A DNA stretch of 64,000 bases from Thalassorhabdomicrobium marinisediminis (lineage in GTDB: Bacteria > Pseudomonadota > Alphaproteobacteria > Rhodobacterales > Rhodobacteraceae), in contig NZ_QCYG01000005.1 in assembly GCF_003072065.1 (NCBI RefSeq), positions 248,001 to 312,000 on the forward strand, given 5' to 3'. Positions 46,999 through 56,454 of this stretch are shown here, in pieces. The translations under genes and the position numbers were made by a program. The notes below the pieces were generated by a model. That model saw only the letters and a list, made by a program, of their open reading frames with translations. It did not search any database and was not told the origin of the DNA. The number at the start of each line of letters is the position of its first letter. The first letter of the stretch is position 1.

Positions 46999-48478
46999 TC
47001 GCGTCCCCGACATGGCCATGCGCCGCGCGGACATCGCGCCCGACGCGCTGGCCTTTCACGACCATGCCAGCGGGCGCGACTGGAGCTTTGCCGAGGTCAA
47101 CGCTGCCGCTGACGGCATCGCGCGGGGGCTGACCGAGTGCGGCCTGACCGAAGGCGACCGGCTTGCCATCCTATGCCTGAACCGCGTCGAGTTTTTCCTC
47201 ACGCTTTTTGCCTGCCAGAAAACCGGCGTGTTGCTGTGTCCGCTGAACTGGCGGCAACCGGCGCCGGAACTGATTGACACGCTTGCGCCGCTGACCCCCA
47301 AGGCGATCCTGTACGACGCGGGTCACGCGGACACCGCCGCCGAGGTTGCGCGCGCTGTGGGTGGCGCGGCGTTGGCGATCGAAACCGTTGTCGCCGGCTG
47401 GATCACCCAAGGCGGTCCGCCCCTGCACGATGCCGTGCCCGCAACGCGGCCGTGGTATTTGCTGTTCTCGTCCGGGACGACCGGACGCCCCAAAGCGGTG
47501 ATCCAGACCGCGCGCATGGCCTGGGCCAATGCGGTCAACATCGGGCAGGCGACGGGCATGACCGGCGCGGACCGCAGCGTGAATTTCCTGCCGCTGTTCC
47601 ACACGGCGGGGATCAACCTTTATACCTTGCCGCTGTTCCTCAACGGCGGCACATCGACCATCCTGCCGAAATTCGAACCGGCCACCTTGCTGGATCTGAT
47701 CCGCAAGGGCGCGGTGACGCAGTTCTTCGGCGTGCCGGCGATCTATCAGGCGTTTTCGATACTGGACGGGATCGACGCGACCGACTGGTCCGGTGTCCGT
47801 TGTGGCTGCGGCGGCGCGCCGCTGGCGGAGCCACTGATCCGGTTTTTCGCCGTGCGCGGGGTCGATGTCCTCAACGGGATGGGCATGACCGAGACCGGGC
47901 CGACGGTGTTCCTGATGGACCCTGCCCACGCCAGCGCGAAGATCGGCTCGGTCGGGAAGGCGCAGGTCCTGACCGAGGTGCGGTTGGCGGGCGTCGCGGC
48001 TGGCACCCCCGGTGAGGGCGAGTTGCACATGCGCGGACCGAACATCACGCCGGGGTATTATGACAATCCCGAAGAGACCGCTGCCGCCTTCACCAAAGAC
48101 GGCTGGCTGGTCACCGGCGATGTCGCACGCCGCGACGCCGACGGCTATTACTACATTATCGACCGCATCAAGGACATGTATATCTCGGGCGGCGAGAACG
48201 TCTATCCGGCCGAGGTAGAGCGCGTGCTGTGCAGCCATCCCGCCATCCTTGAGGTCGCGGTGATCGGCGTGCCCGACGAGAAATGGGGCGAATGCGGCGC
48301 GGCCTTTGTCCTGCTGCGGCCCGGGGAAACGCTTGATGCGGCGGCGCTCATGGCGTGGTGCCGCGAACGGCTCGCGGCCTACAAGGTGCCCGCCCATGTG
48401 CGGCTGGTCGAGGAGTTCCCCCGCACCGCTGCCGGGAAGATACGCAAACCGGACCTGAAAGCGATGTTTGATGATTGA
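46991..48478 (+). CDS. AMP-dependent acyl-CoA synthetase
   Basis: A 495-residue ANL-superfamily ligase that activates a carboxylic acid with ATP and CoA. The AMP-binding P-loop is LLFSSGTTGRPKAV, followed by the GMGMTETGPTVF motif, the hinge WLVTGDVARRDADGYYYIIDRIKD and the catalytic lysine region FPRTAAGKIRKPDLK. The acid may be fatty or aromatic; the pocket cannot be read by eye. With two MaoC-like proteins and a liv-type importer it probably activates an imported acid. Overlaps the next gene by 8 nt. Confidence 0.93.
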   Translation: MFDRVPDMAMRRADIAPDALAFHDHASGRDWSFAEVNAAADGIARGLTECGLTEGDRLAILCLNRVEFFLTLFACQKTGVLLCPLNWRQPAPELIDTLAPLTPKAILYDAGHADTAAEVARAVGGAALAIETVVAGWITQGGPPLHDAVPATRPWYLLFSSGTTGRPKAVIQTARMAWANAVNIGQATGMTGADRSVNFLPLFHTAGINLYTLPLFLNGGTSTILPKFEPATLLDLIRKGAVTQFFGVPAIYQAFSILDGIDATDWSGVRCGCGGAPLAEPLIRFFAVRGVDVLNGMGMTETGPTVFLMDPAHASAKIGSVGKAQVLTEVRLAGVAAGTPGEGELHMRGPNITPGYYDNPEETAAAFTKDGWLVTGDVARRDADGYYYIIDRIKDMYISGGENVYPAEVERVLCSHPAILEVAVIGVPDEKWGECGAAFVLLRPGETLDAAALMAWCRERLAAYKVPAHVRLVEEFPRTAAGKIRKPDLKAMFDD

Positions 48479-48824
48479 CCTGACCGACCAGTGGACGCCG
48501 ACACAGGCAGAGTTCGACGCCTTCGCCATGGTCTCGGGCGATGATAACGCGATCCATGTGGACCACGATTTTGCCAGCCGCACGGCCTTTGGCCGCACGG
48601 TCAGCCACGGCATGCTGATCTATGCCAAGCTGTGGGGTCTGTTGCGGCGGCACCATCCGCAGGCGCGGCAGACCCAGCAGACGATGATGTTTCCGGCCCC
48701 CTGTTTCGCTGGCGAGGCGGTCGATCTCAGCATCACCGGCACCCTGCCCGGCACCCTGAGCTTGCGCGCCAGCCGCGCGGCGGACGGGACCGAAGTGCTT
48801 GTCGCCCAAACGGAGGTCGCGTGA
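48471..48824 (+). CDS. MaoC-like (R-specific enoyl-CoA hydratase type) hot-dog protein
   Basis: A 117-residue single hot-dog protein. It has the hydratase-2 motif as SGDDNAIHVDHDFASRTAFG with the catalytic Asp/His pair, followed by VSHGML. The family adds water to trans-2-enoyl-CoA. ATG 48471 overlaps the ligase stop by 8 nt. A second, related hot-dog gene follows with an overlap, suggesting a two-chain enzyme. Confidence 0.88.
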   Translation: MIDLTDQWTPTQAEFDAFAMVSGDDNAIHVDHDFASRTAFGRTVSHGMLIYAKLWGLLRRHHPQARQTQQTMMFPAPCFAGEAVDLSITGTLPGTLSLRASRAADGTEVLVAQTEVA

Positions 48825-49180
48825 TGCAGATCGGACAGACCGCCCGGATCACCCGCAGCTTCGGCGCCGCCGATCTGGCCGATTTCGCGGCCCTGTCGGG
48901 GGTCGATGCGCCCACGCACGTGCCGGAGCCGCTGATTGCCGCGCTGTTTTCCTATCTGCTCGGGGTGGAGCTGCCCGGCTCGGGGACCAACTACCTCAAG
49001 CAGGACCTGAATTTCAAAGCCCCCGCCCCGCTTGATGTGTTCCTGACTGCCACGGTCGAAGTGACGCGGATCCGCGCGGACAAAGATCTTGTCGATCTCT
49101 GGGCCACCTGCGTGGCACCCGATGGCACCGTGCTGTGCGACGGGCGCGCGTTGGTCAAGGCGAAGGACGTGGGCGCCTAG
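48824..49180 (+). CDS. Second MaoC-like hot-dog protein lacking the hydratase motif
   Basis: A 118-residue protein with the hot-dog pattern (QTARITRSFGAADLADFAALSG, YLKQDLNFKAPAPLDVFLTATVEVTRI, CDGRALVKA). Where its neighbour has the Asp-x4-His catalytic motif this one reads DAPTHVPEPLIAAL, so the hydratase residues seem absent. It may be a structural partner of the first MaoC-like chain or a thioester binder. ATG 48824 follows GGAGG by 7 nt; a GTG at 48821 would give a GTGA overlap. It ends 4 nt into the convergent hydrolase. Confidence 0.78.
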   Translation: MQIGQTARITRSFGAADLADFAALSGVDAPTHVPEPLIAALFSYLLGVELPGSGTNYLKQDLNFKAPAPLDVFLTATVEVTRIRADKDLVDLWATCVAPDGTVLCDGRALVKAKDVGA

Positions 49181-49944
49181 CGACGCAAGCCCCGGGCGAA
49201 ATCGCGCACGACGGCGACGAAGGCTTCGGGCGTCTCCAGATGGGGCGAATGGCCGGCATCCTCGAAAACGTGCCGCCGCGCCTGTGGCGCCTGTTCAACG
49301 ATCCAATCGGTCGCAGCGGTGGGATAGACGCGGCTTTGCGCGCCGCAGCTTACCAGATAGGGACAACCGATGCGCGGGATCGTGGCGCGTTCGTCGCTGG
49401 CCACCATGTCCCGCCAGAGCGGGCGCATCCGGTCCGGGTCCTGTAACAGGATCCTGTCCCGCGTCTGATTCCGCGACAGGCCGGGTGCGGCTTCGGCGGT
49501 GGCGAACATGGTGGCGGCGATGCCATAGGTCGCGCCGGGCCAGTCACGCTCGAACCGGGCTGTGGTCTCGGCGATGCTGTCATCGGTTTGATCCTTCAGC
49601 CCGAAGGGCCAGTCGGGCGCGGGGCGCATGCGCGGGCTCATGTCGACGGTCATCAAACCGCCGATGGCGTCGCTGCCCTGCTGCGCGATGTAGCGCCAGG
49701 CGACCGTCGCGCCCATGGACCAGCCGAGGACAAGGGGCCGCTGTCCGGGCCACCGTGCGAGATGCGCCGCGACGGCCTGCGCACAGGCGTCCAGCGTCGC
49801 GGGCTGGCCGCGCGCCGCCCCGTGGCCGGGCAGGTCGGGCGCAAAACAGTCGAACCCGGGCCCCAGCCGCGCGATCACATCGTCGAAGATCGCACCCTGC
49901 ATGGTCCAGCCATGCAGCAACAGGACCGGCTGCGGGCCGGTCAG
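49177..49944 (-). CDS. Alpha/beta hydrolase
   Basis: About 255 residues with the alpha/beta-hydrolase fold: oxyanion region LLLHGWTMQG, nucleophile elbow LGWSMGAT and catalytic histidine in EDAGHSPHLETP. It resembles BioH/ester-hydrolase types; the substrate is unknown. The start is unusual. The first in-frame ATG (50028) and GTG (50019) lie 76-85 bases inside livM, and the next ATG (49902) would cut the oxyanion motif. A CTG at 49944 overlaps the livM stop as CTGA and has GAGG 8 nt upstream, giving TGPQPVLLLHGWT; I place the start there. Last gene of the liv-type operon. Confidence 0.82.
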   Translation of the reverse strand: MTGPQPVLLLHGWTMQGAIFDDVIARLGPGFDCFAPDLPGHGAARGQPATLDACAQAVAAHLARWPGQRPLVLGWSMGATVAWRYIAQQGSDAIGGLMTVDMSPRMRPAPDWPFGLKDQTDDSIAETTARFERDWPGATYGIAATMFATAEAAPGLSRNQTRDRILLQDPDRMRPLWRDMVASDERATIPRIGCPYLVSCGAQSRVYPTAATDWIVEQAPQARRHVFEDAGHSPHLETPEAFVAVVRDFARGLRR

Positions 49945-50993
49945 CGCCCTGCCCTCAACCGGCCGACAATGCCCGTCGGGAAGAAATAGACGCTCAGCAC
50001 GAAGAGCACGCCCAGCCACATCAGCCATCGGTTCGGGTCCACAAGGTCGGGGATCAGCGGCAGGCCCGCCGTGGCCTCGGCCGCCAACCCCATGAGGTTT
50101 TGCAGGTAGTTCTGCGCCAGCACGAAAATCGTGGCCCCGATCACCGCGCCATACATGGTGCCCATGCCGCCGATCACCACCATGAGCAGCACGTCGATCA
50201 TGATCTCGAAGCTCAGCGTCGTGTCCGGCCCCACGTAGCGCAGCCAGATAGCGTAAAGGCTTCCCGCCAGCGCGGCGATGGCGGCGGACATGCAGGTGGC
50301 CGCCGTGCGGTAAACCACCACGCGGTAGCCGATCGCTTCGGCGCGGAAATCATTCTCGCGGATGGCTTGCAGCACCCGGCCAAAGGGCGAATTGACGATG
50401 CGCAGCAGCAGCAGGAACAGCGCCAGACAGGTGAAGAACACAAGGTAGTAGTTCAACAGCCGCCCGTTCAGCCGGACGCCGAACAGCTCGCCAAAGCGGA
50501 ACGCGGGGGTAAGCTCGCGGGGGATCTGGTAGGTCAGACCATCCTCGCCCCCCGTCAACTGGTAAAGCTGGCTGACCAGCACCGCCACCGCCGAGGCCAC
50601 GGCCAGCGTGATCATGGCAAAGAAGATCGCCCGCACCCGCAGTGAGAACAACCCGATGAGCCAAGCCAGCACCGTCGCAGCCAGCGCCCCGGCCAGCGTG
50701 CCCACCGCCAGCGCGTCCCAGCCGCGGCCCATGTGGACCGAGGCAAGTGCCACGCCATAGGCCCCCAGCCCGAAGAACATCGTATGCGCGAAGCTGACGA
50801 TGCCGGTGTAGCCCAACAGCAGATCGTAGGACGCCACGAGCAGAATGAAGATGCAAATCGTCGCCGCCGTGTGCAGCGCCCGCACGCCGGGGAAGATGAA
50901 GGGCGCAAAGGCCAGCCCCACAAGCACAAGCGCCAGAAGCACCGCAAGAATGCGCGAGCGGGGGGCATCGCCGGACAACAGAAAACGCACCAT
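49941..50993 (-). CDS. livM: Branched-chain-type ABC transporter permease (LivM type)
   Basis: A 350-residue inner-membrane permease of the HAAT class. Multiple spans and the conserved loop IRENDFRAEAIGYRV, followed by VVIGGMGTMYGAVIGA near residue 275, are typical LivM. It begins one base after livH with AAAGGG 9 nt before the ATG. The substrate need not be an amino acid; HAAT transporters near acyl-CoA ligases often carry carboxylic acids or amides. Confidence 0.93.
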   Translation of the reverse strand: MVRFLLSGDAPRSRILAVLLALVLVGLAFAPFIFPGVRALHTAATICIFILLVASYDLLLGYTGIVSFAHTMFFGLGAYGVALASVHMGRGWDALAVGTLAGALAATVLAWLIGLFSLRVRAIFFAMITLAVASAVAVLVSQLYQLTGGEDGLTYQIPRELTPAFRFGELFGVRLNGRLLNYYLVFFTCLALFLLLLRIVNSPFGRVLQAIRENDFRAEAIGYRVVVYRTAATCMSAAIAALAGSLYAIWLRYVGPDTTLSFEIMIDVLLMVVIGGMGTMYGAVIGATIFVLAQNYLQNLMGLAAEATAGLPLIPDLVDPNRWLMWLGVLFVLSVYFFPTGIVGRLRAGR

Positions 50994-50994
50994 C

Positions 50995-52026
50995 TCAGGA
51001 CCCTTTCGCCACGGTCATCATGCCCTGCGGTCGCCAAAGCAGGATCACGGTCATCAGGCCGATGTTCGACACCAGCGCGAGCTTCGGCTCAAGGAAGGCG
51101 ACGTAGTTCTGCAACAGCCCCACCAGAAGCGCGCCGACAAAGGCCCCCTCGACCGAGCCGAGGCCGCCGATGATGACAACGATGAAGATCAACACCATCA
51201 TGTTCTCGCCCATGCCGGCGGTGATGACCTGCTCATACAGCGCCCACATCACCCCGCCGAGTCCCGCCAAGGCGGACCCTGCGATGAACACGCCGACGAA
51301 GACCAGCCGCAACCGGTAGCCCAGCGCCTCGACCATGTCTGGGTTCTCAACCCCCGCCCGCACAATCAGCCCGATCTTGGTGCGTTGCAGCACCAGCCGC
51401 AGCCCAAAGAAGATCGCCAGCCCAACGACCACCGCAAGGATGCGGTATTTCTCAAGCGCGGCACCGGCAAAGGTCACCGCCCCGCGCAGGGCATTGGGCC
51501 GGTTGAGGAAGGTCTCCTCTCCGCCCCAGATCACGTGGATCGCCTCTTCTATGACGATAAGCGCGCCCACGGTGATCAGGATCTGCTTGAGGTGCGAGCC
51601 ATAGACCGGCCGCACGATCACCCGCTCGAACGCCCAGGCCAGCGCGCCCGTCAGCAGCATCGCCGCGAGGATCGCCAGCAGGATCGCCGCGATGTTGAGC
51701 GGCAGGGACGCCGCATCGGTCCAGCCCCCCAGCCCGAACAACACGCTGACCCCGACGAAGGCGCCCAGCGAAATGAAGGCCCCGTGGCCGAAGTTGATGA
51801 TATCCATCAACCCGAACACCAGCGTCAGACCCGAGGCCATGATGAAGATCATCATCCCCATGGCAAGGCCCGAGACGGTCAGCGTCAGCCAGCTTGTGGG
51901 CGCACCGATGGCGATGAACCCGGCAAGGATCAGCACCGGCACCAGAAGATAGGGCGCGGCCTGTCCGATCCGGTCGGTGATCGAATGCTTGGCGAATGTC
52001 GGGGTGTGGTCGGGTGCGGCGCTCAT
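50995..52026 (-). CDS. livH: Branched-chain-type ABC transporter permease (LivH type)
   Basis: A 343-residue permease. After a hydrophilic N-terminus it shows LivH landmarks: DIINFGHGAFISLGAFVG, the ENPDMVEALGYRLRLVF loop and IFIVVIIGGLGSVEGAFVGALL. It pairs with LivM. It starts three bases after livF, within the tight minus-strand operon. Confidence 0.93.
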   Translation of the reverse strand: MSAAPDHTPTFAKHSITDRIGQAAPYLLVPVLILAGFIAIGAPTSWLTLTVSGLAMGMMIFIMASGLTLVFGLMDIINFGHGAFISLGAFVGVSVLFGLGGWTDAASLPLNIAAILLAILAAMLLTGALAWAFERVIVRPVYGSHLKQILITVGALIVIEEAIHVIWGGEETFLNRPNALRGAVTFAGAALEKYRILAVVVGLAIFFGLRLVLQRTKIGLIVRAGVENPDMVEALGYRLRLVFVGVFIAGSALAGLGGVMWALYEQVITAGMGENMMVLIFIVVIIGGLGSVEGAFVGALLVGLLQNYVAFLEPKLALVSNIGLMTVILLWRPQGMMTVAKGS

Positions 52027-52029
52027 GCG

Positions 52030-52744
52030 TTATCCAGCCTCCATGCTCAGGCCCATCAGCCGTTCCTGCAACGCGTGATCGGTGGCCAGATCCGCCATCG
52101 CACCGCTCCAGGTCGCGCGGCCGTCGTCCATCACGACGCAATGATCGCCCAGCGCGCGTGCCACGGCGAAATTCTGTTCCACCATGAGGATCGACGCGCC
52201 CTGTCGCTTCAGCTCGCGCAGGGCCCCGACCATGGTCGAGACGATCGCGGGGGCCAGACCCTTGGTCGGCTCGTCGATCAGGTAAAGCTTTCGGTCTTCG
52301 ATCATGGCGCGGGCGATGGACAGCATCTGTTTCTGCCCGCCCGACAAGGTCCCCGCAGGGGCCTTCCAGAAGGTTTTGAGCGGCGGGAAAACGGTGAACA
52401 GCCAATCCAGCCGCGCGCGGTCCGGCGCGCCCGAGACGGCGGCAAGGATCATGTTCTCTTCCACGGTCAGCGCGCTGAAAATGCCCATATCCTCGGGCAC
52501 GAAACCGATGCCCGCGCGACAGCGGGACGACGCAAGCTCGCCGCTGATCTCGGCCCCGTCGAAGCGGATTTGCCCCGCTTTGTTGCGCAGCAGTCCCATG
52601 ATCGTGCGCATGGTGGTCGTCTTGCCCACGCCGTTGCGCCCCAGCAGCATGGTCACCTGCCCGCGCGGGACGCTCAGGCTCACCCCTTTCAGGATGTGAT
52701 ACTGGGCGATGTCGGTTTCCACCGCCTCAAGGGACAGGATCGGC

Positions 52745-52752
<8 letters not shown>
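52030..52752 (-). CDS. livF: Branched-chain-type ABC transporter ATPase (LivF type)
   Basis: A 240-residue ABC ATPase with Walker A GRNGVGKTT, signature LSGGQKQMLSIARAM, Walker B YLIDEPTKGLAP and switch MVEQNFAVA. The short length and PTKGLAP sequence mark LivF. It overlaps livG by 8 nt. It acts with LivG to power import. Confidence 0.94.
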
Positions 52753-53509
<757 letters not shown>

Positions 53510-53534
53510 GGAACGGGTCCCGGAATGATTAAGC

Positions 53535-53561
53535 GGGCGGGCACAGCGCATGCGCCCGCCC
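53535..53561 (-). other. Intercistronic hairpin between binding protein and livG
   Basis: GGGCGGGC (53542-53535) pairs with GCCCGCCC (53561-53554) across an 11-nt loop, in the 62-base gap after the binding-protein gene. On the minus strand it is followed by GCTTAATCATT, not a T run. Like the hairpin at 32232-32265 it could protect the binding-protein message. Confidence 0.45.
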
Positions 53562-53571
53562 CTGCGTCGGA

Positions 53572-54747
53572 TCAGTTGCGGACCGGCACGTCCATGTCCG
53601 AAGCCCCGATCTCGCGCACGAGCACGGGAACGCCCCAGTCGACGTCATCGCGCGCTTCGATGCGGAAGTGATACATCGACTGCATCGCCTGATGATCCTC
53701 GGGGCGGAAGGTCATGGGGCCTTTCGGCGTCTCCCATGTCATGCCTTCCATGGTCTCGATCAGGGCTTCGGTATCCTCATGGGTGCCGGCCGCGCGGATC
53801 GCCTCGACAGCGGCAATGCCCGCGGCCATGCCGCCGGCGGTGAAGAAGTCCGGCGGCGTGTCGAAGCGGTCGAAGTGGGCCTCAACCAGCCAGTCGTTCA
53901 CCTCGTTCTGGGGGATGTCGTAGTAGTAATAGGTCGCCCCCTCGAGCCCCGGCAGATCCTTGTAGGCCACCAGCGCGGGCAGAATGTTGCCCCCGGTGGC
54001 GATCTCGACGCCGAACCGGCTTGGGTCCATGGCGTTGAGCGCGCCCATCGGGTTGCCCCCGCCCGCCCAGATCACGAAGATCATCTTGCGCTCGGCCTCG
54101 ACCTCTCCCATCGCCTGGAAGATGCGCTCGGCGGCGGCGGTGAAATCGGTGGTGTCCGTGGGCACGAATTCCTGATGCACAAGATCGGCGCCGGTGCCCT
54201 CAAGCGCTTCGGCAAAGGCGGTCACACCATCGCGGCCAAAGGCGTAGTCTTGCGCAAGGGTGGCAATCGCCACGCCCTCCTCCCCCAGCGCAACGGCGTT
54301 GGAAATCGCATCCTGGGACGAGTTGCGCCCGGTGCGGAAGATATAGCGGTTCCAGTTCGCGCCGGTGATCGAATCCGCCACCGCAGGCTCGACGATCAGG
54401 ATACGTTCATATTCCTCGGCCACGGGCAACATCGCCAGCGCCACCCCCGAAGAGACCGGCCCCACCGCGATATGCACATCGTCGTCGCCATAGGCTTCGG
54501 CCAGCATCGCGCGCCCGCGGGCGGGATCAAGTTGGGTGTCGTATTCAAGAACCTTGATCGGCTCCCCGTCGATCTCCATGGTTCCGTTCGTCGCATATTC
54601 CAGCCCGAGCATCAGGCCGGTGTGACTTTGCGCGGCATAGGCTTCAAGCGCGCCGGTCTGGCCGTAAACATGGCCGATGCGAATCTCTGCGGCTAGCGGC
54701 GCGGCCATGGCAGAGCCAAGCAACGCGGCAATAAGTGTGCGGTTCAT
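53572..54747 (-). CDS. ABC transporter periplasmic binding protein (LivJ/HAAT type)
   Basis: A 391-residue periplasmic-binding-protein type I. Signal peptide MNRTLIAALLGSAMAAPLAA is followed by EIRIGHVYGQTGALEAYA, IAVGPVSSGVALAM, VEPAVADSITG and ATLAQDYAFGRDGV. A TYYYYDIPQNEVNDWLVEAHF segment is typical of HAAT proteins for non-classical ligands. GGGAGG precedes ATG 54747. First gene of the liv-type operon; the TetR operator copy lies 35 bases upstream. Confidence 0.92.
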   Translation of the reverse strand: MNRTLIAALLGSAMAAPLAAEIRIGHVYGQTGALEAYAAQSHTGLMLGLEYATNGTMEIDGEPIKVLEYDTQLDPARGRAMLAEAYGDDDVHIAVGPVSSGVALAMLPVAEEYERILIVEPAVADSITGANWNRYIFRTGRNSSQDAISNAVALGEEGVAIATLAQDYAFGRDGVTAFAEALEGTGADLVHQEFVPTDTTDFTAAAERIFQAMGEVEAERKMIFVIWAGGGNPMGALNAMDPSRFGVEIATGGNILPALVAYKDLPGLEGATYYYYDIPQNEVNDWLVEAHFDRFDTPPDFFTAGGMAAGIAAVEAIRAAGTHEDTEALIETMEGMTWETPKGPMTFRPEDHQAMQSMYHFRIEARDDVDWGVPVLVREIGASDMDVPVRN

Positions 54748-54781
54748 CACTGGTTTTCCTCCCTTGGAATGCTGAATCTGA

Positions 54782-54803
54782 AACATGAATCAAGGTTCAT
54801 GTC
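54782..54803. promoter_or_regulatory. TetR operator, transporter copy
   Basis: Inverted repeat AACATGAA (54782-54789), six bases, TTCATGTC (54796-54803), 15 of 16 arm bases identical to the copy at the tetR start (46246-46267) with the same six-base spacer. It lies 35 bases before the binding-protein ATG, where it would block transcription of the liv-type operon. It is the only other copy I found in the window. Confidence 0.75.
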
Positions 54804-54918
54804 AAGATTTGGCTGGGGGCGTGCGAAAGGGCCTTGGCCAATTGGAAATTCCCCGGGCTTTCGACCGCGACTCTCCTTACCTGTCCCCGCCCCATTGGGG
54901 CCGGCAAGACGATCGCCC

Positions 54919-55206
54919 CTATGCAACCACACCCAAAGGCGGTGCTGTCCAGTGCGCGTCCTCCGCACGTGCGAATTTGGCCGCAGAGACCGCTTCTCCC
55001 ACCATTCCGCGCACCGGTTGGGCCTTTAGCAGGTTGGGCGGAACGCCCCATCCCGTCGCAGAGATCTGGAGCTGCGACACTGGCGCAAGCGTCTCGAACG
55101 ATAATGGATCATCCGCTTCATATGCGGTGAAGACGGTGCGACCCAGGCGCTTTCCTGTGAAGAGCCGCAAGGCACCCGCAAGCGCGACGAAGCTGGCATT
55201 GGCCAT
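54919..55206 (-). CDS. Hypothetical protein, 95 aa
   Basis: A 95-codon frame beginning ANASFVALAGALRLFTGKRLG and ending ARAEDAHWTAPPLGVVA. I do not recognise it. The first 15 residues are mildly hydrophobic but do not make a clear signal peptide. Codon third positions are G/C-rich as in real genes here, but no good ribosome-binding site precedes the ATG and the opposite strand is also open over much of the span. It may be a remnant; it lies in the patch next to the transposase fragment. Confidence 0.35.
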   Translation of the reverse strand: MANASFVALAGALRLFTGKRLGRTVFTAYEADDPLSFETLAPVSQLQISATGWGVPPNLLKAQPVRGMVGEAVSAAKFARAEDAHWTAPPLGVVA

Positions 55207-55277
55207 GTAGCGTTACGCCATCTCAGCGCCGATTGACCCGTCCTGATCCGTATCCAAACGGCTGTCCTGCAATGACA

Positions 55278-55787
55278 TCACCGGAACGACATGTCGGGAC
55301 TCGGCGGGAGGCACAGAACGAAATGGTGCCGCCCAGTTTGATCTTGCCCATAGGTCCAGACCATCCGGGCCGGGCGGGGCAACGCTTCCATCAGCTGAAA
55401 TGCACGGTCAACCGGATCGCGCGGGACAATTTGCGACGCGTCACCCTCCGCAACTGTCCGGTGCAGCCAGACTGAATGGTCGCGTCGCCACGCGCTGATA
55501 TCCTGAGCGCGCTTATGAGGTTGATCATACGCGACCCCCGACGAGTAGTGAATCCCCCCCGCGACGGTCTTGTAGCCGGTCAGATGTTGCATCAGAGCTT
55601 TATTCAACGTGCTTGAGAGCGCCTTTAATGCGGACTGCGCAGCGACCTTCTCAGTAGGACCCGCCGGCACATAGAATTGATTGTGTTGGGATCGCCAGAG
55701 TCTGTTCAGGACATTGTATCTGATTTGAGTTGGCGGTGCTGACTTAGGCTCAGAACCCATTGATTTCCCGCTGATGCCATGATTCAC
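55278..55787 (-). CDS. Hypothetical protein, 169 aa
   Basis: A 169-codon frame with well-mixed, soluble-protein composition: RYNVLNRLWRSQHNQFYVP, ALKALSSTLNKALMQHLTGYK, DISAWRRDHSVWLHRTV and ALPRPARMVWTYGQD. No family is recognised, no membrane segment or signal. GC content is lower than in neighbouring genes, which with the adjacent IS5-type remnant suggests imported DNA. The start may be ATG 55787 or ATG 55760 (GSEPKSAPP); neither has a strong ribosome-binding site. Confidence 0.45.
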   Translation of the reverse strand: MNHGISGKSMGSEPKSAPPTQIRYNVLNRLWRSQHNQFYVPAGPTEKVAAQSALKALSSTLNKALMQHLTGYKTVAGGIHYSSGVAYDQPHKRAQDISAWRRDHSVWLHRTVAEGDASQIVPRDPVDRAFQLMEALPRPARMVWTYGQDQTGRHHFVLCLPPSPDMSFR

Positions 55788-55810
55788 GGCTCGATGAACG
55801 CGCGATGAAC

Positions 55811-56029
55811 ATGTCTGATCTTTTCTGGTTGAGTGACGCGCAGATGGCGCGTCTTGAGCCCTATTTCCCCAAGTCCCACGGTAAGCCGCGAGTCGATAAT
55901 CAGCGCGTGCTCAGTGGCATTATTTTTATTAATCGCAATGGGTTGCGTTGGCGCGTGGCGCCTGCGGAATATGGGCCGCACAAGACGCTCCACAACCGCT
56001 GGAAGCGCTGGAGCGATAAGGGTCCATCA
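55811..56029 (+). pseudogene. IS5-family transposase, N-terminal remnant
   Basis: From ATG 55811 the frame reads SDLFWLSDAQMARLEPYFPK, then HGKPRVDNQRVLSG, INRNGLRWRVAPAEYGPHKT and NRWKRWSDKG, the DUF4096 N-terminal region of IS5-type (IS427-like) transposases. At about 56029 the similarity stops and the sequence passes to a membrane-protein gene; the DDE catalytic domain is absent. So only about 73 codons of the transposase remain. No terminal inverted repeat could be delimited by eye. Confidence 0.8.
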
Positions 56030-56034
56030 CCGTC

Positions 56035-56454
56035 ATGGCGTTGCTGATGGCAACGGGCCATGACGAGACCGACCCGATTAAGACCGCCGTGGTCCTGTTC
56101 GGATCGATCTTTGCCATCGCATTGGCGGAATCCTTTGCCAAGATTTCATCGGACGCGGTCCAGCAACGAAAGTCCTTTGGCTGGGCCGAGATACGCCACG
56201 GCTGGCTCCAAAGCTATCCGACGCTGATCGCCGCCAATATCCCCACCCTGCTGATCGCTGCCGCTGCTACGGGGATTTACACCTATGACACCGGCATAGC
56301 GCTTGCGCAGATCTCCGCGATCAGCCTTATGGCCGTCTACGGCTACAGCATCGGCTGGGTCATCTATCGACGCGCCCTCCCCGGGCTTATTCACGGCGCA
56401 TTCACCAGCGGAATCGGTATCGTTTTGGCGTTGGTGAAATACCTGCTGCATTAA
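56035..56454 (+). CDS. Small membrane protein, possibly truncated by the IS remnant
   Basis: A 139-codon frame starting ATG 56035, six bases after the transposase remnant. Hydrophobic segments are AVVLFGSIFAIALAESF, TLIAANIPTLLIAAAATG, IALAQISAISLMAVYGYSIGW (part) and a C-terminal GIGIVLALVKYLL, so three to four spans. No family is recognised. The product starts close to a conserved-looking GHDETDP segment, so upstream codons may have been lost when the IS arrived. The next 171 bases to the EamA gene hold nothing I can name. Confidence 0.55.
   Translation: MALLMATGHDETDPIKTAVVLFGSIFAIALAESFAKISSDAVQQRKSFGWAEIRHGWLQSYPTLIAANIPTLLIAAAATGIYTYDTGIALAQISAISLMAVYGYSIGWVIYRRALPGLIHGAFTSGIGIVLALVKYLLH

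Noticed and set aside
48620-48930. Additional frames overlapping the two MaoC-like genes
   Set aside because: Their translations have no hot-dog or other domain and compete with well-supported coupled genes.
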